From contig NZ_KK211162.1 in the NCBI RefSeq assembly GCF_000620665.1, positions 372,001 to 436,000 of the forward strand: a stretch of DNA of 64,000 nt, written 5' to 3'. Positions 8,576-17,633 of the stretch are shown one piece after another. The notes under the pieces were generated by a model, which had not been told where the DNA came from, did not search any database, and saw only the letters and a program-made list of their open reading frames with translations. A program made the position numbers and the translations under genes. This DNA comes from Sphingomonas sp. URHD0057 (GTDB lineage: Bacteria > Pseudomonadota > Alphaproteobacteria > Sphingomonadales > Sphingomonadaceae). Positions within the stretch are counted from its first letter, which is position 1. Every line of letters starts with the position of its first letter.

Positions 8576-9094
8576 ATGCGTATTCCCTATATTTCCCTCG
8601 TTGCCGCAGGTGCGATCGCGCTCGGCGGTTGTGCCTATGACGGCCTCGGTCTCGGCTATGGCGACGCCTATTCCAACGGATACGGTTACAACAGCTCCTA
8701 TTACGGTGGCTATGGCTACGGCAGCCCATATTATGGCGGCCGCTCCGGCATCAGCCTCGGGGTTGGTTACGGCTCGGGCTACGGTGGGTACGGCTACGGC
8801 TCGCCTTATTATGGAAGCTATGGATATGGCTCGCCATACTACGGTTGGTACGGTGACTATTATTACCCGGGCACCGGCTCTTACGTCTATGACAGCTATC
8901 GCCGCCCACGGGCGATGACGACGACGCAGCGGCAATATTGGTCGGGACGCTCGCCGGCGCTGCGGACAACCAGCGCGCGAACGACCGTTCGCCCGAACTG
9001 GAGCGGGTTCACGCGCAAGTCGAACGCAGCGACACGGCGCACCGCGCGTGAAGAGACACGCAACGACCGCCGGACCGGTCATCACAACCAATAG
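8576..9094 (+). CDS. Glycine/tyrosine-rich lipoprotein
   Basis: 172 residues. The N-terminus MRIPYISLVAAGAIALGGC has a good lipobox (ALGGC, C19), so the product is predicted to be a lipoprotein. Residues 20-110 are almost entirely Gly, Tyr and Ser, with three copies of YGYGSPYYG. The C-terminus is Arg/Thr-rich and strongly basic. No enzymatic domain is visible. Such low-complexity GY segments are seen in adhesive or structural surface proteins, but that role is inference. It stands alone between petC and the convergent MaoC gene. Confidence 0.8.
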   Translation: MRIPYISLVAAGAIALGGCAYDGLGLGYGDAYSNGYGYNSSYYGGYGYGSPYYGGRSGISLGVGYGSGYGGYGYGSPYYGSYGYGSPYYGWYGDYYYPGTGSYVYDSYRRPRAMTTTQRQYWSGRSPALRTTSARTTVRPNWSGFTRKSNAATRRTAREETRNDRRTGHHNQ

Positions 9095-9103
9095 CCGTGA
9101 CGC

Positions 9104-9550
9104 TCAGTCCGGCCGGCGCCGGATCAGGACGATCGAGGTGAAGGTCATCACCGGCTGATCGTCCTGGTTCGTCACCACCATGTCGCTGCGGAACGAGCCC
9201 ATCTCCGGCTTGCTCCGCGACAGCGTCTTCTCGACGATCGTGCTGCGGACATGCAGCGTATCGCCCGGGTAGACCGGCCGCCGCCACCGCAGCTGATCGA
9301 TCCCCGGCGATCCGAGCCCCGCCTGCCGGTGCTTCACGACGTAGCGCGCGATTACGGCCATGGTCATCGCGCAGGTGTGCCAGCCGCTCGCGGCGATGCG
9401 GCCGAAATGGGTCTTGGCGGCTTCCTCGTCCGACAGGTGGAACGGCTGCGGATCGTATTTGCGCGCGAACTCGAGCACTTCCTCGCGGGTCACCTCGTAC
9501 GAGCCGAAGTAGGTTTCGGCGCCGACCTCCAGGTCTTCGAAATATTGCAC
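9104..9550 (-). CDS. MaoC family (hot-dog fold) dehydratase
   Basis: 148 residues with the MaoC/R-hydratase signature: DPQPFHLSDEEA, then THFGRIAASGWHT, where Asp and His are the usual catalytic pair. Family members hydrate trans-2-enoyl-CoA or act on related acyl thioesters. The substrate cannot be read here, and no beta-oxidation or polyhydroxyalkanoate genes are adjacent. Divergent from the sulfotransferase gene, 61 bases away. Confidence 0.9.
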   Translation of the reverse strand: MQYFEDLEVGAETYFGSYEVTREEVLEFARKYDPQPFHLSDEEAAKTHFGRIAASGWHTCAMTMAVIARYVVKHRQAGLGSPGIDQLRWRRPVYPGDTLHVRSTIVEKTLSRSKPEMGSFRSDMVVTNQDDQPVMTFTSIVLIRRRPD

Positions 9551-9611
9551 GGCTGGGGCATAGCGAGGGCCGCGTCTTGGCGCGAGGCCGCCCGCGCCCT
9601 AGGCTCGTTCC

Positions 9612-11210
9612 GTGGCCACTCGCTCCCACCCCAGCCATTACCATCCGCGTCTGATCGAGGCGGCAGCGGCGATGCATGAGAACCGGCTCGACGTCGCCGA
9701 GCGCATCTTGAAGCCGTACCTCAAGGAAGACCCGTTCGACGTTCGCGCGATCCGCATGCTTGCCGAACTTGCGGCGAGGGTCGGGCGGCTCAAGGATTCG
9801 GAGACGCTGCTAAGGCGGGCGTTGGAGATCAATCCGAACTTCAACGCTGCGCGCGTGAACCTGGCGATGGTGCTAGGACGGCTTGGGCGCGCAGCCGAAG
9901 CCTTGCCTTTACTGGACGAAATCTTCGCGGCTGAACCCGATCGGCCGGGCAACCTTAGTCTACGCGCCGCCACCCTCGCTCGACTCGGCGATTTCGAACA
10001 GGCGCTGGAGCTTTACGAGCAAATTGTCGCGGAGACTCCGAATCAGCCGCGGTCGCTGCACACCTATGCTCACATGCTCAAGACCGTCGGTCGCCAAGCC
10101 CAGGCCGTTGCCGCTTACCGCAAGGCTGCGGCGATCGATCCGGCCATGGGGGAAATTTGGTGGAGCCTCGCGAACCTCAAGACGGTCAAATTCTCTGACG
10201 ATGATATTGCGACCATGAAGGCGGTCCTCGGGCGCGACGAACTCAAGGACAATGATCGCTTCCACATAGAGTTTGCTCTGGGCAAAGCGCTTCACGACCT
10301 TCAGCGCAGCGACGAGGCATTTGCCCATTATGCCGCCGGGAACGCACTCCGGCGCAAATATCACCCCGTCATCCCGGGTCATCTGACCGAGTTCGTTACC
10401 CGAAGCATCGAGCTGTTTACCCGTGACCTCTTGGCGAGTCCGGGCGGAAACGAGACGCAGGACCCAATCTTTGTTGTCGGCATGCCGAGAGCTGGTTCGA
10501 CACTCGTCGAGCAGATCCTGTCGTCGCACAGCCTGGTCGAAGGGACCGCCGAGCTCCCCGAGATGCCGCTTATCGCCAGGCGCGAGCCGGGGCATTACCC
10601 CGCATCCGTAATCGGATTGAGCGCCGACGAACGTCGCGCCGCGGGGGACGAATATCTCCGGCGCAGCGCCGTGCAGCGGCACACCACCAAGCCATTCTTC
10701 GTCGACAAATTACCGAACAATTGGATGTTCGCGCCGTTCATCCACATGGTGCTGCCCAATGCGAAGATCATCGACGCGCGCCGGCATCCCCTTGGCTGCT
10801 GCATGTCGAACTTTCGCCAGCATTTCGCGCGGGGGCAGGACTTCACGTACGACCTTAGCGATCTCGGTCGTTATTATTCGGACTATGTCCGGCTCATGGC
10901 GCACATGGATGCGGTGCTGCCAGGCCGGGTGCATCGGGTAGTCTACGAACGGATGATCGACGACACAGAGGCCGAGATCCGCGCGCTGCTCGACTATTGT
11001 GGCTTGGAATTCGAACCGGCCTGCCTCGAGTTCTACAAGACGGAACGGGCGGTGCGGACTCCAAGCTCCGAACAGGTTCGCCAGCCGATCTACAAGGACG
11101 CCGCTGACGAGTGGCAGCGGTACGACGCTTATCTTGATCCGTTGAGGGAGGCGCTCGATCTCGTGCTCGACGCCTATCCAGAAGCGCCCGCGACCTTTCC
11201 GCAACGCTGA
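9612..11210 (+). CDS. TPR-containing sulfotransferase family protein
   Basis: 532 residues. The first about 210 form tetratricopeptide repeats (for example AARVNLAMVLGRLGRAAEAL and LRAATLARLGDFEQALELYE). The second half is a sulfotransferase fold with the PAPS-binding loop VGMPRAGSTLVEQIL near residue 290 and an RHPLGCCMSNF segment matching the 3'-phosphate loop region. It would transfer a sulfuryl group from PAPS, with the TPRs probably binding a protein partner. It starts with GTG at 9612; ATG at 9672 is an alternative. The TonB receptor gene follows 86 bases later. Confidence 0.88.
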   Translation: MATRSHPSHYHPRLIEAAAAMHENRLDVAERILKPYLKEDPFDVRAIRMLAELAARVGRLKDSETLLRRALEINPNFNAARVNLAMVLGRLGRAAEALPLLDEIFAAEPDRPGNLSLRAATLARLGDFEQALELYEQIVAETPNQPRSLHTYAHMLKTVGRQAQAVAAYRKAAAIDPAMGEIWWSLANLKTVKFSDDDIATMKAVLGRDELKDNDRFHIEFALGKALHDLQRSDEAFAHYAAGNALRRKYHPVIPGHLTEFVTRSIELFTRDLLASPGGNETQDPIFVVGMPRAGSTLVEQILSSHSLVEGTAELPEMPLIARREPGHYPASVIGLSADERRAAGDEYLRRSAVQRHTTKPFFVDKLPNNWMFAPFIHMVLPNAKIIDARRHPLGCCMSNFRQHFARGQDFTYDLSDLGRYYSDYVRLMAHMDAVLPGRVHRVVYERMIDDTEAEIRALLDYCGLEFEPACLEFYKTERAVRTPSSEQVRQPIYKDAADEWQRYDAYLDPLREALDLVLDAYPEAPATFPQR

Positions 11211-11243
11211 CGTAACAATCGTCGCTCGCGGCACGACTTCCCG

Positions 11244-11284
11244 TTGACAAGACAGCGCGCCTCTGCAGCAATGTTTTAGCTAAA
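11244..11284 (+). promoter_or_regulatory. Possible promoter and palindromic operator before the TonB receptor gene
   Basis: TTGACA at 11244-11249 is a consensus -35. The -10 region is poor (GCAATG at about 11268). The perfect 10-bp palindrome TTTAGCTAAA (11275-11284) lies between it and the AGGGG ribosome site, where a repressor could act. No known regulator motif was recognised. Confidence 0.35.
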
Positions 11285-11296
11285 CAGGGGACCGCC

Positions 11297-14005
11297 ATGA
11301 CCAACTGCTCGGTTCGTGCGCTCACGCTCGGGTTGCTCGCTACGACGGCACTTGCCTCACCAGCATTCGCACAGGCGCCGGCGCCATCGGATGCAACGCC
11401 GGCCACGCCGACCACTCAGTCGCCTGCTCCCGGGACCAATGCGACGGACGTCACGTCGCCGCCCGAGCCGGTCAAGCGGGCGCAGGCTGCGGCCGGTGTT
11501 CCAGACGAGACCGAGATCATCATCACCGCGACGAAACGCGAAGAGAATCTCCAGAACGTCCCGATCAGCGTCCAGGCGATCGGCACCCGCCGGCTAGACC
11601 AGTTGAACATTTCCAACTTCGAGCAATACACCAAGCAGCTGCCGTCGGTCAGCTTCCAGACCGCCGCACCTGGCTTCACGGTCGTGTACATGCGCGGCGT
11701 CGCAACGGGCGGCGACGGCAACCACACCGGTTCACTGCCTTCGGTCGGCTCATATCTCGACGAGCAGCCGATCACGACGATCGGCGGAACGCTCGACGTC
11801 CACATTTACGACATCGCCCGCATCGAGAGTCTCGCGGGGCCCCAGGGCACGCTTTACGGTGCTTCGAGCGAAGCCGGCACCATCCGAATCATCACCAACA
11901 AGCCCGAGCTTGGTGTTACGACGGGTCGCGTCGATGCCGAGGTTAACCAGGTCGACCACGGCGGCATGGGCGGCAAGCTCGAAGGGATGATCAACCTTCC
12001 GATTGCCTCGAACATCGCGTTTCGTGCCAGCGCCTTCTACCAGCGCGACGCTGGCTATATCGACAATGTCCACGGCTCGTACACCTTCTGCGGCGACACT
12101 ATCTTCGATGCGGATGAGAACCCCATTGGGTGCGTCAAGAATGGCTTCCACATCGACAATAGCGCGTTTGTCAAAAAGAACTTCAACACCAATACGACTT
12201 ACGGCGGCCGCGCCGCGCTGAAGATCGACCTCAACGAAAATTGGACGATCACGCCAACGATCATGCACCAGCATTCCAAGACGCACGGCGTGTGGTTCGA
12301 GAACGAAGATCTAGGGGATCTTCAGACGATCCGGTACCGCGACGAGCCCGGCGTCGACCAGTTCACGCAATATGCGTTGACGGTCGAAGGCAAGGTCGGA
12401 GATTTCGATATCACTTATGCCGGCGCCTACATGGACCGGCCGAACCATAGCACGACGGATTACACCGATTACGCCGAAGCCTATGACAAATATTACGAGC
12501 CGAGCGGCGGCATCGCCTATGTTTATTATTTCTTCGACGATGCCGGGAATCGGATATCGCCCGTGCAATACATCAAGGGCAGCAACCACTTCAAAAAGCT
12601 AAGCCAGGAGCTTCGAGTAGCGACGCCGTCTGACAAGCCCTTCAGGGTGATTGCGGGCGCTTTCTATCAGCGCCAATTCAATCTGATTAATCAGGAATAT
12701 CACGTCGATGACCTTTCCGCTCTTCTGTCCGTCAACGGGCGTCAGGGACTCATCTGGCTGACCAGGGAGCATCGGATCGACCGAGACTATGCATTGTTTG
12801 GCGAGGCAAGCTTCGACGTCACGCCCCAGCTCACTTTCACCGGCGGCGGCCGTTATTACAAATTCGACAACACCGTGTTTGGGTTTGCGGGTTTCGGTCG
12901 CGATCCTGCCTATATCACCGGGCCGAACGGCAAGGGCCTCCCCGGGCATCCGCCGCCCAACGCAGCAGGGAGCTCAAGGACCGGCGTCGCACAATGTATT
13001 ACCGAAAGCGGCGATACCCTGCGGGACTCCCAGCAGTTCGGTACCGACACGACATTGATCCTGGACGGCAGGCTTGACGGGACGCCTTGCATTAACGTCG
13101 CGGACTTCGTTGACGGCCACATCGTGCCCAAGCGGAGCAAGGGCAATGGCTGGACCTATCGGTTCAACGGGACATGGAAGCCGCATCAAGGCCTGATGTT
13201 CTACGGCACCGTGTCGAAGGGTTTCCGTCCTGGCGGCATCAACCGTCAGCCTGGGCTTGCCGGTTACACTCCGGACTTCCTCACCAATTATGAATTGGGC
13301 TGGAAATCGTCCTTCGGTCCGCTGCGGTGGAACGGCGCAATTTACCATCAGCGCTGGGACGGGATTCAGTTTAGCTTCCTGGGCGCCAACGCCCTGACAG
13401 TGGTTCAAAATGGTCGCAAGGCCAGAGTCAACGGCATTGAGACCGACATCAATTACCTTGTCGGCGGGCTCTCTTTGACTGCGGCGGCGGCTTATACCGA
13501 CGCCAAGACGATAGGGAACATTTGCAACGCTGCGATCTCGGTCGATCCTTCGCCGGATTGCAGTGGTCTCGATGCCAACGGCGATGATGACTTTGTCAGC
13601 GCCCCCAGCGGAACGCGGCTTCCAGTCACGCCCAAATTGAAGGTAACCGCCACCGCGCGCTACTCTTGGGCAATGGGACCAGGCAAAACGCATGTCCAGG
13701 TGGGCGTCGTCTCCCAGGGCTCTGCGCCGTCAGCGATAAGAACGGAGGACGAGGCGGCTCAAGGGAAGCTCGGGGCCTACACCCTGGTCGACCTCTTTGC
13801 AGGCTATGACTGGAACAAGTACAACATCGAGGCTTTCGTCACAAACGTCTTCGATAAACGCAACCAATTGTCGAAGACTACGCCGTGCGGTGCATATTGC
13901 GGGATCACGGAAGACGTCGCGGGCAATCCCCTCACCGACGACTGGAACCGCATCATTGTCGGACAGCCGCGAACGATTGGTATTCGGGCGGGAATGAAGT
14001 TCTAG
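11297..14005 (+). CDS. TonB-dependent outer membrane receptor
   Basis: 902 residues. The signal peptide ends near SPAFA-QAP (about residue 26), followed by a Pro/Ala/Thr-rich linker, a TonB-box-like EIIITATKREENL (about residue 72), a plug domain (NVPISVQAIG, QGTLYGASSEAGTIRI) and a long beta-barrel ending in Phe. It would import a large substrate across the outer membrane with TonB energy. The plug style is that of the large OMR family common in sphingomonads; the ligand is unknown. It lies downstream of a TPR sulfotransferase. Confidence 0.93.
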   Translation: MTNCSVRALTLGLLATTALASPAFAQAPAPSDATPATPTTQSPAPGTNATDVTSPPEPVKRAQAAAGVPDETEIIITATKREENLQNVPISVQAIGTRRLDQLNISNFEQYTKQLPSVSFQTAAPGFTVVYMRGVATGGDGNHTGSLPSVGSYLDEQPITTIGGTLDVHIYDIARIESLAGPQGTLYGASSEAGTIRIITNKPELGVTTGRVDAEVNQVDHGGMGGKLEGMINLPIASNIAFRASAFYQRDAGYIDNVHGSYTFCGDTIFDADENPIGCVKNGFHIDNSAFVKKNFNTNTTYGGRAALKIDLNENWTITPTIMHQHSKTHGVWFENEDLGDLQTIRYRDEPGVDQFTQYALTVEGKVGDFDITYAGAYMDRPNHSTTDYTDYAEAYDKYYEPSGGIAYVYYFFDDAGNRISPVQYIKGSNHFKKLSQELRVATPSDKPFRVIAGAFYQRQFNLINQEYHVDDLSALLSVNGRQGLIWLTREHRIDRDYALFGEASFDVTPQLTFTGGGRYYKFDNTVFGFAGFGRDPAYITGPNGKGLPGHPPPNAAGSSRTGVAQCITESGDTLRDSQQFGTDTTLILDGRLDGTPCINVADFVDGHIVPKRSKGNGWTYRFNGTWKPHQGLMFYGTVSKGFRPGGINRQPGLAGYTPDFLTNYELGWKSSFGPLRWNGAIYHQRWDGIQFSFLGANALTVVQNGRKARVNGIETDINYLVGGLSLTAAAAYTDAKTIGNICNAAISVDPSPDCSGLDANGDDDFVSAPSGTRLPVTPKLKVTATARYSWAMGPGKTHVQVGVVSQGSAPSAIRTEDEAAQGKLGAYTLVDLFAGYDWNKYNIEAFVTNVFDKRNQLSKTTPCGAYCGITEDVAGNPLTDDWNRIIVGQPRTIGIRAGMKF

Positions 14006-14076
14006 CCTTCGCGCGTCAGCTCACGGAGTTTCGCTTCAGTGCAGCGCTCATCGCGCTCGCCGCGCTGTGGTTGGCG

Positions 14077-14661
14077 ATGCTCTTGCTCGGCGGCGGCCCG
14101 GTCGATCGCCGGATCTACGAAGCGCTTTACGCTGGCCGGCGGCCGCTGCTGCTGGAGGCTGCCCGCGTCTTCACCGCGATGGGCGAACCGACCTTGCTGA
14201 TCGGCGCCGGCGTCGTCGCGGCGGTATGGCTGTGGGTTGCCGGGCATCGTCAGTTGCCGTGGGTATTGACGGCGATCGTGCTCGTCGGGCGCGGGCTCAG
14301 CGAAGCGCAGAAATATTGGATCGCGCGCGTGCGGCCCGACCTGGAGCCGCATCTGGTAGTCGTAAGAACCTCGTCGTTTCCCAGCGGTCACGCGACCAGC
14401 TCGATGATCTTCTTCCTGACGCTTGCCCTGGTTCTCAGCCGGACAACCCGCTGGCGCGGCGTCGCGGTCTCTGCGGCGCTCCTGCTGTCATTCCTCATCG
14501 GCACGAGCCGCGTGATGCTTGGCGTGCACTGGCCGAGCGACGTGATCGGCGGCTGGGCGTTCGGGCTGCTGTGGGTGATGCTGACCTTGCGGCTCGCCCG
14601 CCGCCTGATCGAGACGGATTCCGAAGGCGCCTCAAATCAGCTATGGAGGGCGCGCAAATAG
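14077..14661 (+). CDS. PAP2 family membrane phosphatase
   Basis: A PAP2/lipid phosphatase. The three motifs are visible: KYWIARVRP, SFPSGHATSS and SRVMLGVHWPSDVIGG, with catalytic His in the last two. Five or six hydrophobic segments put it in the inner membrane, probably acting on undecaprenyl diphosphate or phosphatidate-like lipids. The start is uncertain. Hydrophobic, coding-like sequence extends back to about 14008, but the only candidates are GTG 13885 (deep inside the receptor gene), TTG 14071 and ATG 14077, none with a clear ribosome site. Confidence 0.75.
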   Translation: MLLLGGGPVDRRIYEALYAGRRPLLLEAARVFTAMGEPTLLIGAGVVAAVWLWVAGHRQLPWVLTAIVLVGRGLSEAQKYWIARVRPDLEPHLVVVRTSSFPSGHATSSMIFFLTLALVLSRTTRWRGVAVSAALLLSFLIGTSRVMLGVHWPSDVIGGWAFGLLWVMLTLRLARRLIETDSEGASNQLWRARK

Positions 14662-14672
14662 GGGAGAGAGTG

Positions 14673-14867
14673 ATGAGCCGTTCGAGACCGTTTACCCTGA
14701 TCGCAGCATTGATCTTCGCGATCATCGCACTGCTTCACGTCTACCGCTTGTTCACCCATTTCCAGGTCATCCTCGGCAGCCACGAGATCCCGATGAGCCT
14801 GAGCTATGTGGCGATCGTCGTTGCCGCGGTGCTCGCCTGGGGCTGCTTCCGGGAAAGCCGCGGCTAG
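14673..14867 (+). CDS. Small two-helix membrane protein
   Basis: 64 residues beginning MSRSRPFTLIAALIF, with two hydrophobic segments joined by a short HFQVILGSHEIPMSL loop. GGGGAGAGAG at 14661-14670 is a strong ribosome site, and the gene begins 11 bases after the PAP2 stop, so the two are probably co-transcribed. Its function is not known to me. It overlaps the end of the convergent phoD-like gene by 4 bases. Confidence 0.75.
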   Translation: MSRSRPFTLIAALIFAIIALLHVYRLFTHFQVILGSHEIPMSLSYVAIVVAAVLAWGCFRESRG

Positions 14868-16381
14868 GCCAGGCGCAGGTCCGGGCGGCCGCGCTCGACC
14901 GCGAAGGTGGCGCGCTTGCTGAGCGTTCCTCCGGGCGAACTGACCCGATCGAGCACCATGTAATTGGTGCGCCATTCGTCGGGCGTCACGTCGCAGGTCA
15001 GATAGCCGCGCTGGTTGTTGACCAGCTTCAGCTGGGGATTGGCGGCGAGCAGCGCGGGGCCGGTCGACGGCATGTCGTCGCCATCGCCGTCGCTCGAGAT
15101 CGAGGTTCCGACGAACTCCACCGCAACCGGCCGCTCTCGGTCGTGCAGGAGCCCGGCGTAATTACGGTGCTCGTCGCCGGTCAGCACAATAACGTCGTCC
15201 AGCCCCCCCATCCGCGCCAGGAGGCGCTGGCGCTGCACCTCATATCCTGCCCAACTGTCGAGGTTGAGGGTCTTGGCCGGCGCCGCGTCGGGGCGCTCGC
15301 GCCAGTCGAGGGCCATCATCATCACCTGCTGGGCGACGACGTTCCAGCGCGCGGCGCGCCGCTGAAGGTTGCGCGTCAGCCATGCCTCCTCCTCGGCGCT
15401 GACGATATGAGCCCGGGGAGACCGCACGGCCGCACAGGCAATCTTATAACCGTCGTCGCACGGCTGGTTGGTCCGGAATTGCCGCGTATCGAGGAAATCG
15501 AGGCGCGCCAAATTGCCGAACCGCGCGCCGCGATAGAGCTGGATCGCGGACCCGACCGGGAATTGCGCCCGGCGCACCGGCATATGCTCGTACCACGCCT
15601 GGAACGCCGCTTGCCGGTGCAAGCGAAACACCTCGGGCGGAGCCTTGTCCTCGTCTTCGAAATCGCCCGCCCAGTTATTCCTGACTTCGTGATCGTCCAA
15701 GGTCATGAAGAAGGCGTGCGCGGCATGCGCACGCTGCAGGTCGGCGTCGGATTTGTATTGCGCATAACGCCGCCGATAATCGTCGAGCGACATGAGGACG
15801 TCGCCGACGTGCGCCCGAACCGTCGGGCTGTCCGGGCCGTATTCGTAAATGTAATCGCCATAATGGAAGACGAAGGCGAGGTCTTCCGCCGCGAGGTGCC
15901 GGAAGGCAGTGAAATACCCTCCCTGATAGTCCTGGCATCCGGCGACTCCGAGCCGAAGGCTGGCCGGTGTGGCAGTTGCGAGCGGGAAAGTGCACGCGCG
16001 GCCAAGGCCGCTGCGCTCGCCGCCGACCTCGAAGCGATAGAAGTAGGGCCGGTCAGGTTTGAGGCCGGCGACTTCGACATGGATCGAATGCGCAAGCTCC
16101 GGCCGGGCGACCGCCGAACCTTGGGCCACGACGGATCGAAATGCTTCGTCGGTGGCGACCTCCCACGCAACGGGCACAACCGTCATCGGCATCCCGCCGT
16201 GGGGTTCGAGCGGCTGAGGGGCGATCCGCGTCCAGATCACGAAACCGTCGGGAGAGGGATCGCCCGACGCGACCCCGAGGCTGAACGGCTGAGCGCGCCA
16301 TTTTGACTGAGCTCGCAGGATCCCCGGCGCGGCGACCAGTGCTGCGGTAGACATTGCGACAAAGCGCCGGCGGGACAGCAT
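14864..16381 (-). CDS. phoD: PhoD-like alkaline phosphatase/phosphodiesterase
   Basis: 505 residues with a Tat signal (SRRRFVAMSTAALVAAP), so it is exported folded. An N-terminal beta-sandwich (FSLGVASGDPSPDGFVIWTR) precedes the metallophosphatase domain. Metal-ligand motifs GDYIYEY, LDDHEVRNNW and LTGDEHRN are intact. PhoD enzymes release phosphate from mono- and diesters in the periplasm. It is convergent with the PAP2 unit. Confidence 0.93.
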   Translation of the reverse strand: MLSRRRFVAMSTAALVAAPGILRAQSKWRAQPFSLGVASGDPSPDGFVIWTRIAPQPLEPHGGMPMTVVPVAWEVATDEAFRSVVAQGSAVARPELAHSIHVEVAGLKPDRPYFYRFEVGGERSGLGRACTFPLATATPASLRLGVAGCQDYQGGYFTAFRHLAAEDLAFVFHYGDYIYEYGPDSPTVRAHVGDVLMSLDDYRRRYAQYKSDADLQRAHAAHAFFMTLDDHEVRNNWAGDFEDEDKAPPEVFRLHRQAAFQAWYEHMPVRRAQFPVGSAIQLYRGARFGNLARLDFLDTRQFRTNQPCDDGYKIACAAVRSPRAHIVSAEEEAWLTRNLQRRAARWNVVAQQVMMMALDWRERPDAAPAKTLNLDSWAGYEVQRQRLLARMGGLDDVIVLTGDEHRNYAGLLHDRERPVAVEFVGTSISSDGDGDDMPSTGPALLAANPQLKLVNNQRGYLTCDVTPDEWRTNYMVLDRVSSPGGTLSKRATFAVERGRPDLRLA

Positions 16382-16424
16382 TGGGCCTGTCTACCGGCAG
16401 TTGGTTGCGGTCGCGAGTCCGCGC

Positions 16425-17525
16425 CTAGACATTGAACCGGAACAGCAGGACATCGCCGTCCTGGACGACATACTCCTTGCCTTCCGATCGCATCTTGCCA
16501 GCATCCTTGGCCCCGGCTTCGCCGCCGCACGCGATGAAGTCGGCGTAGGCGATGGTCTCGGCGCGGATGAAGCCACGCTCGAAATCGGTGTGGATTTCGC
16601 CCGCCGCTTCGGGCGCCTTGGCGCCCTTGTGAACGGTCCAGGCGCGCGCTTCCTTGGGACCCGCCGTGAAGAAGGTGATCAGGCCCAATAGCTCGTAGCC
16701 GGCGTGGATCATGCGAGTCAGGCCCGTCTCGTGCAGTCCGAGGTCTGAGAGGAAGACGTCGCGCTCCTCGGCCGGGAGCGTTGCAATCTCGGCCTCGATC
16801 GCGGCCGAGATGACCACGGCTTTCGCGCCCTCCTCAGCCGCCAGCTCGAAAACCCGCGAAGAATGTTCATTGCCCGTGGCGGCATGCTCTTCATCGACGT
16901 TGCAGGCAAAGACGACGGGTTTGGCACTCAGCAGTTGAGCACGCTGCAGCGCCTTGGCCTCCTCGGCGTCCTTGGGCTTGACCATCCGCGCGGGCTTCGA
17001 TGCACGCAGCAGTTCGAGCGCTTGGCCGAGCACCGACGCCTCGATCTTCGCCTCCTTGTCGCCCTGCTGCGCTTTCTTGACGAGGTTGGGGACGCGTCGA
17101 TCGAGGCTGTCGAGGTCGGCCAGCATCAGCTCGGTCTCGACCGTCTCAGCGTCGGCGATCGGGTCGACGCGGCCCTCGACGTGGGTGACGTCGCCCTCGT
17201 CGAAGCAGCGCAGGACGTGGACGATCGCATCGACTTCGCGGATGTTGGCGAGAAACTGGTTGCCCAGGCCTTCGCCCTGCGAGGCGCCGCGCACCAGCCC
17301 GGCGATGTCGACGAACTCGATCTGGGTTTCGATCTCGACTTTGGAACCGGCAATCTCGCGGATCTTGTCGAGCCGCTCGTCGGGGACTGCGACCCGGCCG
17401 ACATTGGGCTCGATCGTGCAGAACGGATAATTAGCCGCCTGCGCTGCGGCGGTTTCGGTCAAAGCATTGAAAAGCGTCGATTTGCCGACGTTCGGCAGGC
17501 CGACGATGCCGCAGCGGAAGCCCAT
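16425..17525 (-). CDS. ychF: Redox-regulated ATPase YchF (OLA1 family)
   Basis: 366 residues. It has the P-loop GLPNVGKSTLFNAL, the switch-II segment DIAGLVRGASQGEGLGNQFL and the changed base-recognition loop (ACNVDEE instead of NKxD) that makes this family prefer ATP. A coiled-coil insertion and the C-terminal TGS domain (ending YVVQDGDVLLFRFNV) follow. YchF binds ribosomes and is linked to stress responses. It shares strand with pth and rplY, its usual neighbours, but lies 5.3 kb from pth. Confidence 0.97.
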   Translation of the reverse strand: MGFRCGIVGLPNVGKSTLFNALTETAAAQAANYPFCTIEPNVGRVAVPDERLDKIREIAGSKVEIETQIEFVDIAGLVRGASQGEGLGNQFLANIREVDAIVHVLRCFDEGDVTHVEGRVDPIADAETVETELMLADLDSLDRRVPNLVKKAQQGDKEAKIEASVLGQALELLRASKPARMVKPKDAEEAKALQRAQLLSAKPVVFACNVDEEHAATGNEHSSRVFELAAEEGAKAVVISAAIEAEIATLPAEERDVFLSDLGLHETGLTRMIHAGYELLGLITFFTAGPKEARAWTVHKGAKAPEAAGEIHTDFERGFIRAETIAYADFIACGGEAGAKDAGKMRSEGKEYVVQDGDVLLFRFNV

Positions 17526-17544
17526 TTGTTCTCCAAAGTGTGTT

Positions 17545-17619
17545 CGTCATTGCGAGCGTAGCGAAGCAATCCAGCGTCGCTGTGGATTGCCGCGTCGCCT
17601 TTGGCTCCTCGCAATGACG
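17545..17619. repeat. REP-like extragenic palindrome
   Basis: CGTCATTGCGAG (17545-17556) is repeated inverted at 17608-17619, and CAATCCA is repeated inverted as TGGATTG in the centre, giving a long imperfect hairpin. This sequence type (CGTCATTGCGAG with GCAATCC) is a well-known interspersed palindrome in sphingomonad and other proteobacterial genomes. I found only this copy in the window. Confidence 0.85.
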
Positions 17620-17633
17620 GGATTTGTGGCCCT

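Noticed and set aside
13885-14076. A GTG start at 13885 for the PAP2 gene
   Set aside because: It would overlap the receptor gene by 121 bases, and that part of the frame reads as a shadow.
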